64,000 nucleotides of DNA, from NCBI GenBank assembly GCA_019044685.2, contig JAGTXX020000003.1, positions 1-64,000 of the forward strand, in the 5' to 3' direction. The stretch's first letter is position 1, and each line of letters begins with the position of its first letter. Below are positions 1-11,129 of the stretch, one piece after another. The DNA is from Nannochloris sp. 'desiccata'. Its lineage: Eukaryota > Chlorophyta > Trebouxiophyceae > Chlorellales > Chlorellaceae. Position numbers and translations under genes: made by a program. The notes under the pieces were generated by a model. It had not been told where the DNA came from. It saw only the letters and a list, made by a program, of their open reading frames with translations, and did no database searches.

Positions 1-251
1 CCTAAGCCCTAAACCCTAAACCCTAAACCCTAAACCCTAACCCTAAACCCTAAACCCTAAACCCTAAACCCTAAACCCTAAACCCTAAACCCCTAACCCT
101 AAAACCTAAAAACCCTAAAAACCCCTAACCCTTAAAAAACCCTAAAAACCCTAACCCTAAATAAGACCTTAAAAAACCCTAAATAAGAATTAAAAAAACC
201 CTAAATAAGACCCTAAAATAAAATAAGACCCCTAAAAAAACCCTAAATAAG
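1..251. repeat. Telomere, CCCTAAA repeats, decaying inward
   Basis: Near-perfect CCCTAAA units fill about the first 100 bases. They then degrade into variants with extra A or C and a CCCTAAATAAGA-like form up to about base 250. The C-rich strand reads 5' to 3' into the window, so base 1 is at or close to a left chromosome end. The G-strand unit TTTAGGG is the Arabidopsis type found in plants and many green algae. Confidence 0.97.
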
Positions 252-726
252 AAAAAACATAAGATACAGCAGGTTAATTGCAAGTTGCCATCTAGCGGAC
301 TGTGAAAAAGGCGTCTATGTTAATAGAAAAGAGGGCGCAGCTAATCGAATTGCGTTCGGAAATCGAAGTGATCAGCAAATTACAGGCATGTGAACAGAGA
401 TCAGAGCTTTAATAGCGTATTTTCATGAACAGCGTCTAGCGTAGACTTGGAAATATATCACAAAGTACATTATAAAAAGAGCTGGTGGGTTGATCTACTC
501 GCTTCACCAGCTTGGATCAATCTAGTCAAATTTTCAGCATCATGCTGAGCGCCGGCGCTGGAAGAAATCTCCAAGCCCTTGGGGCGATGCTATTTCATAG
601 GCTTTGGGCTACGCCCCCCCCCCCCCATCCTTCAGCACAACCGCCAAGGTGGCGTGAGCACTGGAAAATTACAAAAATACGTATCTTGTATTCTCTGATT
701 GCCCTTCCACATGACTTGCTCCATCC
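252..726. other. Telomere-proximal spacer, no gene seen
   Basis: This 475-base stretch lies between the telomere and the 176-bp satellite. It contains an 11-base C run near 617-627 and only short, overlapping reading frames on both strands. I see no domain, RNA gene or match to the repeats that follow, apart from the last bases running into the first satellite unit. Confidence 0.6.
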
Positions 727-3510
727 ATGAGCGTCTCGACACAATCTCCAAGGTGGGTGACCTGGCTCAACTGAAAACAGCTGGGAATACCATGCACGCT
801 CTCCTACACATTCAATATAGCTACATGACCGGTAATCACAGCTCCAAGACCGGTCTGAAGACCAGGCTGGACGGGCAGCTGGTGGCATGCCCCATCACCA
901 CAGTGCCCGTCTCAACACAATCTCCAAGGTGGGTGACCTGGCTCAACTGAAAACAGCTGGGAATACCATGCACGCTCTCCTACACATTCACTATAGCTAC
1001 ATGACCGGTAATCACAGCTCCATGACCGGTCTGAAGACCAGGCTGGAGGGGCAGCTGGTGGCATGCCCCATCACCACAGTGAGCGTCTCGACACAATCTC
1101 CAAGGTGGGTGACCTGGCTCAACTGAAAACAGCTGGGAATACCATGCACGCTCTCCTACACATTCAATATAGCTACATGACCGGTAATCACAGCTCCATG
1201 ACCGGTCTGAAGACCAGGCTGGAGGGGCAGCTGGTGGCATGCCCCATCACCACAGTGCCCGTCTCAACACAATCTCCAAGGTGGGTGACCTGGCTCGAAC
1301 TAAACCAGCTGGGAATACCATGCACGCTCTCCTACACATTCACTATAGCTACATGACCGGTAATCACAGCTCCATGACCGGTCTGAAGACCAGGCTGGAG
1401 GGGCAGCTGGTGGCATGCCCCATCACCACAGTGAGCGTCTCGACACAATCTCCAAGGTGGGTGACCTGGCTCAACTGAAAACAGCTGGGAATACCATGCA
1501 CGCTCTCCTACACATTCACTATAGCTACATGACCGGTAATCACAGCTCCATGACCGGTCTGAAGACCAGGCTGGAGGGGCAGCTGGTGGCATGCCCCATC
1601 ACCACAGTGCCCGTCTCGACACAATCTCCAAGGTGGGTGACCTGGCTCGAACTAAACCAGTTGGGAATACCATGCACGCTCTCCTACACATTCAATATAG
1701 CTACATGACCGGTAATCACAGCTCCATGACCGGTCTGAAGACCAGGCTGGAGGGGCAGCTGGTGGCATGCCCCATCACCACAGTGCCCGTCTCAACACAA
1801 TCTCCAAGGTGGGTGACCTGGCTCAACTGAAAACAGCTGGGAATACCATGCACGCTCTCCTACACATTCACTATAGCTACATGACCGGTAATCACAGCTC
1901 CATGACCGGTCTGAAGACCAGGCTGGAGGGGCAGCTGGTGGCATGCCCCATCACCACAGTGAGCGTCTCGACACAATCTCCAAGGTGGGTGACCTGGCTC
2001 AACTGAAAACAGCTGGGAATACCATGCACGCTCTCCTACACATTCAATATAGCTACATGACCGGTAATCACAGCTCCATGACCGGTCTGAAGACCAGGCT
2101 GGAGGGGCAGCTGGTGGCATGCCCCATCACCACAGTGCCCGTCTCAACACAATCTCCAAGGTGGGTGACCTGGCTCGAACTAAACCAGCTGGGAATACCA
2201 TGCACGCTCTCCTACACATTCACTATAGCTACATGACCGGTAATCACAGCTCCATGACCGGTCTGAAGACCAGGCTGGAGGGGCAGCTGGTGGCATGGCC
2301 ATCACCACAGTGCCCGTCTCAACACAATCTCCAAGGTGGGTGACCTGGCTCAACTGAAAACAGCTGGGAATACCATGCACGCTCTCCTACACATTCAATA
2401 TAGCTACATGACCGGTAATCACAGCTCCATGACCGGTCTGAAGACCAGGCTGGAGGGGCAGCTGGTGGCATGCCCCATCACCACAGTGAGCGTCTCGACA
2501 CAATCTCCAAGGTGGGTGACCTGGCTCAACTGAAAACAGCTGGGAATACCATGCACGCTCTCCTACACATTCAATATAGCTACATGACCGGTAATCACAG
2601 CTCCATGACCGGTCTGAAGACCAGGCTGGAGGGGCAGCTGGTGGCATGCCCCATCACCACAGTGCCCGTCTCAACACAATCTCCAAGGTGGGTGACCTGG
2701 CTCAACTGAAAACAGCTGGGAATACCATGCACGCTCTCCTACACATTCACTATAGCTACATGACCGGTAATCACAGCTCCATGACCGGTCTGAAGACCAG
2801 GCTGGAGGGGCAGCTGGTGGCATGCCCCATCACCACAGTGAGCGTCTCGACACAATCTCCAAGGTGGGTGACCTGGCTCAACTGAAAACAGCTGGGAATA
2901 CCATGCACGCTCTCCTACACATTCACTATAGCTACATGACCGGTAATCACAGCTCCATGACCGGTCTGAAGACCAGGCTGGAGGGGCAGCTGGTGGCATG
3001 CCCCATCACCACAGTGCCCGTCTCAACACAATCTCCAAGGTGGGTGACCTGGCTCAACTGAAAACAGCTGGGAATACCATGCACGCTCTCCTACACATTC
3101 ACTATAGCTACATGACCGGTAATCACAGCTCCATGACCGGTCTGAAGACCAGGCTGGAGGGGCAGCTGGTGGCATGGCCATCACCACAGTGAGCGTCTCG
3201 ACACAATCTCCAAGGTGGGTGACCTGGCTCAACTGAAAACAGCTGGGAATACCATGCACGCTCTCCTACACATCCACTATAGCTACATGACCGGTAATCA
3301 CGGCTCCATGACCGGTCTGAAGACCAGGCTGGAGGGGCAGCTGGTGGCATGGCCATCACCACAGTGAGCGTCTCGACACAATCTCCAAGGTGGGTGACCT
3401 GGCTCAACTGAAAACAGCTGGGAATACCATGCACGCTCTCCTACACATCCACTATAGCTACATGACCGGTAATCACGGCTCCATGACCGGTCTGAAGACC
3501 AGGCTGGAGC
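727..3510. repeat. Subtelomeric satellite A, about 16 tandem copies of 176 bp
   Basis: The unit recurs at about 727, 903, 1079, 1255, 1431, 1607, 1783, 1959, 2135, 2310, 2486, 2662, 2838, 3014, 3189 and 3364. Spacing is 176 bases, or 175 where a C has been lost before CCATCACCACAG. Each unit contains two TGACCGGT boxes about 25 bases apart. Two unit starts alternate imperfectly: GAGCGTCTCGACAC and CCCGTCTCAACAC. A second polymorphism is CTCAACTGAAAAC versus CTCGAACTAAACC. The last unit is cut at about 3510. The 60-100 aa reading frames on both strands follow from the periodicity, and 176 is not a multiple of three, so coding is unlikely. Confidence 0.96.
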
Positions 3511-4335
3511 AGAATTAATAACGAGCTGCACCAAACATTGAAGAGAGTGGAAATGGTGCTGGAGCTGTTGAACTATCAATGCACAGAAATGGCATTACAG
3601 CTCAGCTGCGCGGGTCTATAGTCTCACTGACACATAGGAACGACCATTTAGCGCGCTGCACAGCAGCAGCAGCTGCATTTACCTGGTGATCAAGCCAGGA
3701 ATTGCTGCAGCATGAGGCAAGTTGAAGCCGTGAGCAGGAAGTGCTGCCTTGCCGCCGCAGCTGTGTCACCCACATATCACGGCAGTAACTCCAAAGAGGG
3801 TCTCGACCGGTTTTGAATCCAAAGAGAACCAAAGACTGGGATTTGATCTGCGCACAGGGAAATCAAAAAGCTGGTGGGTCAGAACATTAATACCGGGAGA
3901 GAGCGCTGAATTATCGGTCATGAAAGTATGTAGAACATAAAGAAGGCAAGCTAGGGGGCCTAGAGAGCCTTTCTGCAGCTAACGATTTGTGCTGGATGGG
4001 CAGAAATCCCAGCTGAAAAGCGAGGACCGGTTCTTTCGCGGTCAACAGACTTACTTGATGTATGTACATTCCAGAAAATGGGCCCTCGACCGGTTTAGAT
4101 TCCTGGATACCGGTATTTTTTGGCATTACCCGAATTGGGAGGATTTCAATTGAACTTTACAAAGCCAGCTGCAGCCTGGGAGGCCCTGCTAGGGGCTTGA
4201 ACTATAGCTCTACATAATAGGTATCTAAAGGAAATTAAATATGGCAAAAAGAGCAAGGATTTGTCCACTAAAAAGCCGATCTGGCTCCAGACTGGGCAAA
4301 ATGCGCGCCAGCGGATGCGGCTCCAAGACCTTATA
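3511..4335. repeat. Satellite flank, diverged copy 1
   Basis: This block resembles 6190-7020 and 9176-10006 in order and content. Shared landmarks are GGAAATGGTGCTGGAGCTG, CGCGGGTCTATRGT, repeated TCGACCGG boxes, AAAAAGCTGGTGGGT, CCAGCTGAAAAGCGAG and the closing block that ends CTCCAAGACCTTATAG. Its first part is clearly diverged, while the last 200 bases (4136-4335) are almost identical to the other two copies. No gene is supported. Confidence 0.8.
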
Positions 4336-4852
4336 GGTAGCCTCCATCCAACCCCTGCTCCGTCTCCGCCAACTCCTGAGAAATGCTTTTATAGAGTTTG
4401 TAGTTTTGCACCCCAGCTGACGTCCCATTTTGCGCAACCCACTTATCAAGGGCTCTCTGTTGCAGCTCCTTGAGCGCTGCTACGCGAAGTTCATCTCTAT
4501 TGGAAGCCATCGACTCTGTAATGAACTGGGAATGGGTCTGGCTTTCATCAGCAGCGACATCCATAGCTGCAGCTCGCTAGAACGGGTATAAAAATATGCT
4601 GCCAAATCGCTGATAAAGATTAGAGCGTGCAATATTCAAGCGAAGAGAGTTTCTACAATCTCAACCGAAATTCCAACTGAATCAAGAACAAAAGAATCAA
4701 GAAGGTTTAGCTGGAGCACACACCCCAATGAACTAGAGCATACACCTGAAGTAATTCATTTTAAATAATAAATAATAATGCATAATAAATAATAATGAGA
4801 GGTCTCGTTCCTCTTCGTTCCTAACGGAAGTTCCAACTGAAGCTGGCTGGCT

Positions 4853-6190
4853 GATGCCTCTACCAAAACTGCGCCAAACAGGTCATACCCTCGCCAGCAC
4901 ATTTGTTTAAGACGCATGACCGGGAATCCGGCCTCCTTGACCGGGAATCTGGCCATCTTGGAGGAGCAGCAGTGGGCATGAGCTGCTCCACCCATCCCCG
5001 ACGCCGCCCACTCATAATGACAATGTCACCTGCCCCAGGTCAAAACTGCGCCAAACAGGTCATTCCCTCGCCAGCACATTTGATTAGGACGCATGACCGG
5101 GAATCCAGCCTCCTTGACCGGGAATCCGGCCACCCTGGAGGAGCAGCAGTCAACATGACTCTCATTAGGGCCAAGCGCTCAAGAGAATCTCTAAGGTACC
5201 TGTGATGCCTCTACTAAAACTGCCCCAAACAGGTCGTGCCCTCGCCAGCACATTTATTTAAGACGCATGACCGGGAATCCGGCCTCCTTGACCGGGAATC
5301 CGGCCATCTTGGAGGAGCAGCAGTGGGCATGAGCTGCTCCACCCATCCCCGACGCCGCCCACTCATAAAGACAATGTCACCTGCCCCAGGTCAAAACTGC
5401 GCCAAACAGGTCATTCCCTCGCCAGCACATTTGATTAGGACGCATGACCGGGAATCCAGCCTCCTTGACCGGGAATCCGGCCACCCTGGAGGAGCAGCAG
5501 TCAACATGACTCTCATTAGGGCCAAGCGCTCAAGAGAATCTCTAAGGTACCTGTGATGCCTCTACTAAAACTGCCCCAAACAGGTCATACCCTCGCCAGC
5601 ACATTTGATTAGGACGCATGACCGGGAATCCGGCCTCCTTGACCGGGAATCCGGCCACCCTGGAGGAGCAGCAGTGGGCATGAGCTGCTCCACCCATCCC
5701 CGACGCCGCCCACTCATAATGACAATGTCACCTGCCCCAGGTCAAAACTGCGCCAAACAGGTCATTCCCTCGCCAGCACATTTGATTAGGACGCATGACC
5801 GGGAATCCAGCCTCCTTGACCGGGAATCCGGCCACCCTGGAGGAGCAGCAGTCAACATGACTCTCATTAGGGCCAAGCGCTCAAGAGAATCTCTAAGGTA
5901 CCTGTGATGCCTCTACTAAAACTGCCCCAAACAGGTCGTGCCCTCGCCAGCACATTTGTTTAAGACGCATGACCGGGAATCCGGCCTCCTTGACCGGGAA
6001 TCCGGCCATCTTGGAGGAGCAGCAGTGGGCATGAGCTGCTCCACCCATCCCCGACGCCGCTCCCTCATTATGACAATGTCACCTGCCCCAGGTCAAAACT
6101 GCCCCAAACCGGTCATACCCTCGCCAGCAGATTTGATTGATACGCATGACCGGGAATCCGGCCTCCTTGACCGGGAATCCGAGCTGGCTA
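4853..6190. repeat. Satellite B, four units of 351 bp, block 1
   Basis: Units begin with GATGCCTCTAC at about 4853, 5204, 5555 and 5906; the fourth is incomplete. Each unit is a dimer of half-units of about 175 bases. Each half carries the pair GCATGACCGGGAATCC and CTTGACCGGGAATCC followed by GGAGGAGCAGCAGT. This arrangement and half-unit length match satellite A, so the two are probably one family. Plus-strand frames of 100-127 codons arise because 351 is a multiple of three, but each ends at a stop within its unit. Confidence 0.93.
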
Positions 6191-6908
6191 GACCAGAATT
6201 CAAGACCAGCTGCAGCAAGCTCAGGAGATGGTTGAAATGGTGCTGGAGCTGCTGGGCGACCAAGGCACGAAAATGGAATCATAGGTCACATACGCGGGTC
6301 TATGGTGTCGCTGGCACATAGAAACTATCATTCAACGCGCCGGGAGGTAGCAGACGCCGGATTTAACTAGCGTTCAAGCCAGTAATGGCTGCAGCATGAG
6401 GCAAGTGGAAGCCGTGAGCAGGAAGTGCCGGGTTGCTGCTGCAGCTATAATGCCGAGATACTATGACAGTAACTTCAATGAGGGTCTCGACCGGGAATAA
6501 AGAAAGAGGCGATCAAAGACTGGGATTTGATCTGCGGACAGGGGAATCAAAAAGCTGGTGGGTTTGAGAGTAAATCCCGGTCACAAGTACTGAATTCCCG
6601 GTCATGAGAGTATGTAGAACATAAATGAGGCCAGCTACCTGGTCTAGAGAGCTGTTTGGCAGTTACCGATTTGTGCGAAATGGGCAAAAATCCCAGCTGA
6701 AAAGCGAGAACCGGTCCTTTCGCGGTCAACAGACTTACTTGATATATGTACATTCCAGAAAACGGGGCCTCGACCGGGATAAAGTCCTGGAACCCGGGAA
6801 TTTTTGACATCACACGAATTGAGAGGATTTCAATTGAACTTTACAAAGCCAGCTGCAGCCTGGGAGGCCCTGCTAGGGGCTTAAACTATAGCTCTACATA
6901 ATAGGTAT
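6191..6908. repeat. Satellite flank, copy 2
   Basis: This is the same flank as 3511-4335 and 9176-10006. It contains several CGACCGG and GGTCATGA boxes and no supported gene. The block from about 6822 to 7020 is shared almost base for base with 4136-4335 and 9808-10006. The last part (6909-7047) is exon 2 of the minus-strand gene described next. Confidence 0.75.
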
Positions 6909-7550
6909 CTAAAGGAAATTAAATATGGCAAAAAGAGCAAGGATTTGTCCACTAAAAAGCCGATCTGGCTCCAGACTGGGCAAAATGCGCGCCAGCGGAT
7001 GCGGCTCCAAGACCTTATAGATCTTGGAGTCCAGAACAGGAGAAGCCCTGGAGAAACACAAGAGAAGGTGCAGAGATGTGAGCTACCAAGTATTCAGGTA
7101 TTCGATTAATTTTTAGACCCACCGTGCACAGAAAGGGCTGTTTTAGTGGACTTACTTTATAATTCTTGGCGGGGCGACGGTCAAATTTCTGAGCTGAAGC
7201 AAAGAAGGGAAGACAGCTGAGATGGTATCCATATTGGGGTCAACACGAAATCCACCAGCATTTGGTAAATCTTCCAAAACCAGGTGCTTGCCACGGGCAG
7301 GTCCACGCAGCATGGGATACAGGTAGCCTCCATCCAACCCCTGCTCCGTCTCCGCCAACTCCTGAGAAATGCTTTTATAGAGTTTGTAGTTTTGCACCCC
7401 AGCTGACGTCCCATTTTGCGCAACCCACTTATCAAGGGCTCTCTGTTGCAGCTCCTTGAGCGCTGCTACGCGAAGTTCATCTCTATTGGAAGCCATCGAC
7501 TCTGTAATGAACTGGGAATGGGTCTGGCTTTCATCAGCAGCGACATCCAT
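6909..7550 (-). CDS. Hypothetical two-exon subtelomeric gene, 177 aa
   Basis: I do not recognise this protein. Exon 1 runs 7550-7156, starting MDVAADESQTH, and ends at a strong donor (AAA then GTAAGT). An acceptor TTTCTCCAG at 7048 opens exon 2, 7047-6909, ending in TAG. The phases join (395 + 139 nt = 178 codons) across a 108-nt intron. The N-terminal half is polar and helical-looking (ELRVAALKELQQRALDKW); the C-terminus is hydrophobic (LALFAIFNFL). In duplicate copy 1 the same start is present at 4564, but a 301-bp deletion truncates the coding region. In copy 3 exon 2 sequence remains (9895-10006) but exon 1 is replaced by Gypsy sequence. The gene may be a live subtelomeric gene or a fragment of one. 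It is the only non-satellite candidate gene between the telomere and the retroelements. Confidence 0.4.
7021..7321. other. Segment present only in duplicate copy 2
   Basis: About 301 bases sit between CCTTATAG and GTAGCCTCC and are absent at the equivalent junction 4335/4336. The segment contains the intron and parts of both exons of the minus-strand hypothetical gene (6909-7550). That favours deletion in copy 1 over insertion in copy 2. Confidence 0.7.
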
Positions 7551-10006
7551 AGCTGCAGCTCGCTAGAACGGGTATAAAAATATGCTGCCAAATCGCTGAT
7601 AAAGATTAGAGCGTGCAATATTCAAGCGAAGAGAGTTTCTACAATCTCAACCGAAATTCCAACTGAATCAAGAACAAAAGAATCAAGAAGGTTTAGCTGG
7701 AGCACACACCCCAATGAACTAGAGCATACACCTGAAGTAATTCATTTTAAATAATAAATAATAATGCATAATAAATAATAATGAGAGGTCTCGTTCCTCT
7801 TCGTTCCTAACGGAAGTTCCAACTGAAGCTGGCTGGCTGATGCCTCTACCAAAACTGCGCCAAACAGGTCATACCCTCGCCAGCACATTTGTTTAAGACG
7901 CATGACCGGGAATCCGGCCTCCTTGACCGGGAATCTGGCCATCTTGGAGGAGCAGCAGTGGGCATGAGCTGCTCCACCCATCCCCGACGCCGCCCACTCA
8001 TAATGACAATGTCACCTGCCCCAGGTCAAAACTGCGCCAAACAGGTCATTCCCTCGCCAGCACATTTGATTAGGACGCATGACCGGGAATCCAGCCTCCT
8101 TGACCGGGAATCCGGCCACCCTGGAGGAGCAGCAGTCAACATGACTCTCATTAGGGCCAAGCGCTCAAGAGAATCTCTAAGGTACCTGTGATGCCTCTAC
8201 TAAAACTGCCCCAAACAGGTCGTGCCCTCGCCAGCACATTTATTTAAGACGCATGACCGGGAATCCGGCCTCCTTGACCGGGAATCCGGCCATCTTGGAG
8301 GAGCAGCAGTGGGCATGAGCTGCTCCACCCATCCCCGACGCCGCCCACTCATAAAGACAATGTCACCTGCCCCAGGTCAAAACTGCGCCAAACAGGTCAT
8401 TCCCTCGCCAGCACATTTGATTAGGACGCATGACCGGGAATCCAGCCTCCTTGACCGGGAATCCGGCCACCCTGGAGGAGCAGCAGTCAACATGACTCTC
8501 ATTAGGGCCAAGCGCTCAAGAGAATCTCTAAGGTACCTGTGATGCCTCTACTAAAACTGCCCCAAACAGGTCATACCCTCGCCAGCACATTTGATTAGGA
8601 CGCATGACCGGGAATCCGGCCTCCTTGACCGGGAATCCGGCCACCCTGGAGGAGCAGCAGTGGGCATGAGCTGCTCCACCCATCCCCGACGCCGCCCACT
8701 CATAGTGACAATGTCACCTGCCCCAGGTTAAAACTGCGCCAAACAGGTCATTCCCTCGCCAGCACATTTGATTAGGACGCATGACCGGGAATCCAGCCTC
8801 CTTGACCGGGAATCCGGCCACCCTGGAGGAGCAGCAGTCAACATGACTCTCATTAGGGCCAAGCGCTCAAGAGAATCTCTAAGGTACCTGTGATGCCTCT
8901 ACTAAAACTGCCCCAAACAGGTCGTGCCCTCGCCAGCACATTTGTTTAAGACGCATGACCGGGAATCCGGCCTCCTTGACCGGGAATCCGGCCATCTTGG
9001 AGGAGCAGCAGTGGGCATGAGCTGCTCCACCCATCCCCGACGCCGCTCCCTCATTATGACAATGTCACCTGCCCCAGGTCAAAACTGCCCCAAACCGGTC
9101 ATACCCTCGCCAGCAGATTTGATTGATACGCATGACCGGGAATCCGGCCTCCTTGACCGGGAATCCGAGCTGGCTAGACCAGAATTCAAGACCAGCTGCA
9201 GCAAGCTCAGGAGATGGTTGAAATGGTGCTGGAGCTGCTGGGCGACCAAGGCACGAAAATGGAATCATAGGTCACATACGCGGGTCTATGGTGTCGCTGG
9301 CACATAGAAACTATCATTCAACGCGCCGGGAGGTAGCAGACGCCGGATTTAACTAGCGTTCAAGCCAGTAATGGCTGCAGCATGAGGCAAGTGGAAGCCG
9401 TGAGCAGGAAGTGCCGGGTTGCTGCTGCAGCTATAATGCCGAGATACTATGACAGTAACTTCAATGAGGGTCTCGACCGGGAATAAAGAAAGAGGCGATC
9501 AAAGACTGGGATTTGATCTGCGGACAGGGGAATCAAAAAGCTGGTGGGTTTGAGAGTAAATCCCGGTCACAAGTACTGAATTCCCGGTCATGAGAGTATG
9601 TAGAACATAAATGAGGCCAGCTACCTGGTCTAGAGAGCTGTTTGGCAGTTACCGATTTGTGCGAAATGGGCAAAAATCCCAGCTGAAAAGCGAGAACCGG
9701 TCCTTTCGCGGTCAACAGACTTACTTGATATATGTACATTCCAGAAAACGGGGCCTCGACCGGGATAAAGTCCTGGAACCCGGGAATTTTTGACATCACA
9801 CGAATTGAGAGGATTTCAATTGAACTTTACAAAGCCAGCTGCAGCCTGGGAGGCCCTGCTAGGGGCTTAAACTATAGCTCTACATAATAGGTATCTAAAG
9901 GAAATTAAATATGGCAAAAAGAGCAAGGATTTGTCCACTAAAAAGCCGATCTGGCTCCAGACTGGGCAAAATGCGCGCCAGCGGATGCGGCTCCAAGACC
10001 TTATAG
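7322..10006. repeat. Large subtelomeric tandem duplication, copy 2
   Basis: This is the near-identical repeat of 4336-7020 at +2986. It contains the 5' part of the hypothetical gene (to 7550), a TATAAAAAT box at about 7571 (plus orientation), satellite B block 2 (7839-9176) and a flank. The shared sequence continues to ATCT at 10011 and then switches abruptly to Gypsy reverse transcriptase, so 10011/10012 is a breakpoint. Confidence 0.92.
7839..9176. repeat. Satellite B, four units of 351 bp, block 2
   Basis: These are the same four units as 4853-6190, starting at about 7839, 8190, 8541 and 8892. One unit differs from block 1 by CATAGTGAC for CATAATGAC and GGTTAAAAC for GGTCAAAAC (about 8705-8730), which breaks the reading frame seen in block 1. 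Confidence 0.93.
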
Positions 10007-10011
10007 ATCTA

Positions 10012-10790
10012 ATCCCTCGTCTTACTACAGATGAAGATCCTTGGGCTAATATTCATGAAACTTATGAAAAAGAATATTTCGATGTATTTGATTTGCGTAC
10101 TTTCTTCCCTCCTGAAAGGAATGTTCAGCACGAAATTCCTTTGGAGCCTGGTCATGTGCCTCCCTGTCAACGTCCTTATAGGATTTCTCCTAGGGAAATG
10201 GAAGAATTACGAAAGCAAATTCGAGAAATGATCGATGCTGGCATTATTCAACCCTCTTCTTCTCCATATGCTGCTCCTGTCATTTTTGTTCCAAAGCAAG
10301 ATGGTACACTCCGTATGTGTGTTGACTACAGAGCTCTCAATAAAATTACCATTAAGGATAAATTTCCATTGCCTAAAATGGATGAGTTGCTCAATTGCCT
10401 GGAAGGTGCTCGTTATTTTAGTAAGATTGACTTGAAATCTGCTTATTATCAAGTTCGAGTCAAGGAAGAAGACATCCCTAAAACGGCTTTTAATACTCGA
10501 TATGGTCATTACGAGTTTCGTGTTATGCCTTTTGGACTTACTAATGCTCCTGCCACCTTCCAAAAGCTGATGAATAGCATTTTTGCTGACAGCATGGAGA
10601 AATTTCTGGTCGTTTACCTTGATGATATCCTCATTTTCAGTAAAACTGCAGAAGAACATGACAAACATATTCGTTATGTTTTAGATCGTTTGCGTGAACA
10701 TCAATTACATGCTGGTCTGCAGAAGTGTCGGTTTTTCCAAACTGAAATTGAATTTGTTGGTTATTTGCTTACTGCTGAAGGCATTCACAT
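10012..10790 (+). pseudogene. Gypsy pol, reverse transcriptase part
   Basis: This is the N-terminal remnant of Gypsy pol. Visible reverse transcriptase motifs are the VDYRALN block, KIDLKSAYYQVR with a catalytic Asp, the F-R-V-M-P-F-G-L-T-N-A-P block, and YLDDILIF with the metal-binding Asp pair near 10618-10626. An open frame extends upstream to an ATG at 9931, but its first 27 codons come from the subtelomeric repeat, so that start is not the ancestral one. Protease and gag are missing. The frame continues across the LINE insertion into 16398 without a shift. Confidence 0.92.
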
Positions 10791-11129
10791 ACTTGAACTT
10801 GAACTTGAACTTGTTACATAAGTGATCTCTCATGATTTCATATCATTTTATCACTCAGGGCTCTAGCAGTACAACCTCTCAAATTCTGCTACGGAGGTAT
10901 GCAAGTTTCTTTGGCTTCATCAAGGGGGAAAAGGGCAGAGAAAATGAAGCTAAAAAGAGGAAGAAACCGCTCCGTTAATTGAGAACCCCTAGAAGCTACC
11001 CACCACACAGCTTCCACATCACTAAATCATCTATAAAATTAGTCAAAACAAAACAAATAGACCACAATGGTCTAGTAATCACCCTTGAATTATGGGATCA
11101 AATAGAAAAAGGATTTGATGAAAACGATA

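Larger units (their letters stand above)
4336..7020. repeat. Large subtelomeric tandem duplication, copy 1
   Basis: This segment recurs at 7322-10006 with a constant offset of 2986 bases and is nearly identical. Differences I can see include A to G in the CATAATGACAATG stretch near 5719 and C to T near 5743. Both copies contain a 5' stub (4336-4852), four 351-bp satellite B units and a flank. The left edge joins CCTTATAG directly to GTAGCCTCC. In copy 2 about 301 bases (7021-7321) lie between those two sequences, so copy 1 lost them or copy 2 gained them, with AG as microhomology. The deletion removes the 3' part of exon 1 of the minus-strand gene described at 6909-7550, leaving only its N-terminal 77 codons here (4564 down to 4336). 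Confidence 0.92.

Noticed and set aside
727..3500. Overlapping 60-100 aa frames on both strands in the 176-bp array
   Set aside because: They recur with the satellite period, start and stop in each unit, overlap on both strands and have no initiation context. They are a by-product of the repeat.
727..9176. CRISPR-like repeat array
   Set aside because: Whole 176- and 351-bp units are repeated with no unique spacers, in a eukaryotic subtelomere.
4903..9307. Plus-strand 100-127 aa frames with THDRESGLLDRESGH repeats
   Set aside because: They come from the 351-bp satellite, whose period is a multiple of three. Each contains a stop per unit, and a base change in the second block destroys one of them.
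9931..10011. ATG at 9931 as the true start of Gypsy pol
   Set aside because: The first 27 codons are subtelomeric repeat that also occurs at 4261 and 6946 without Gypsy sequence.
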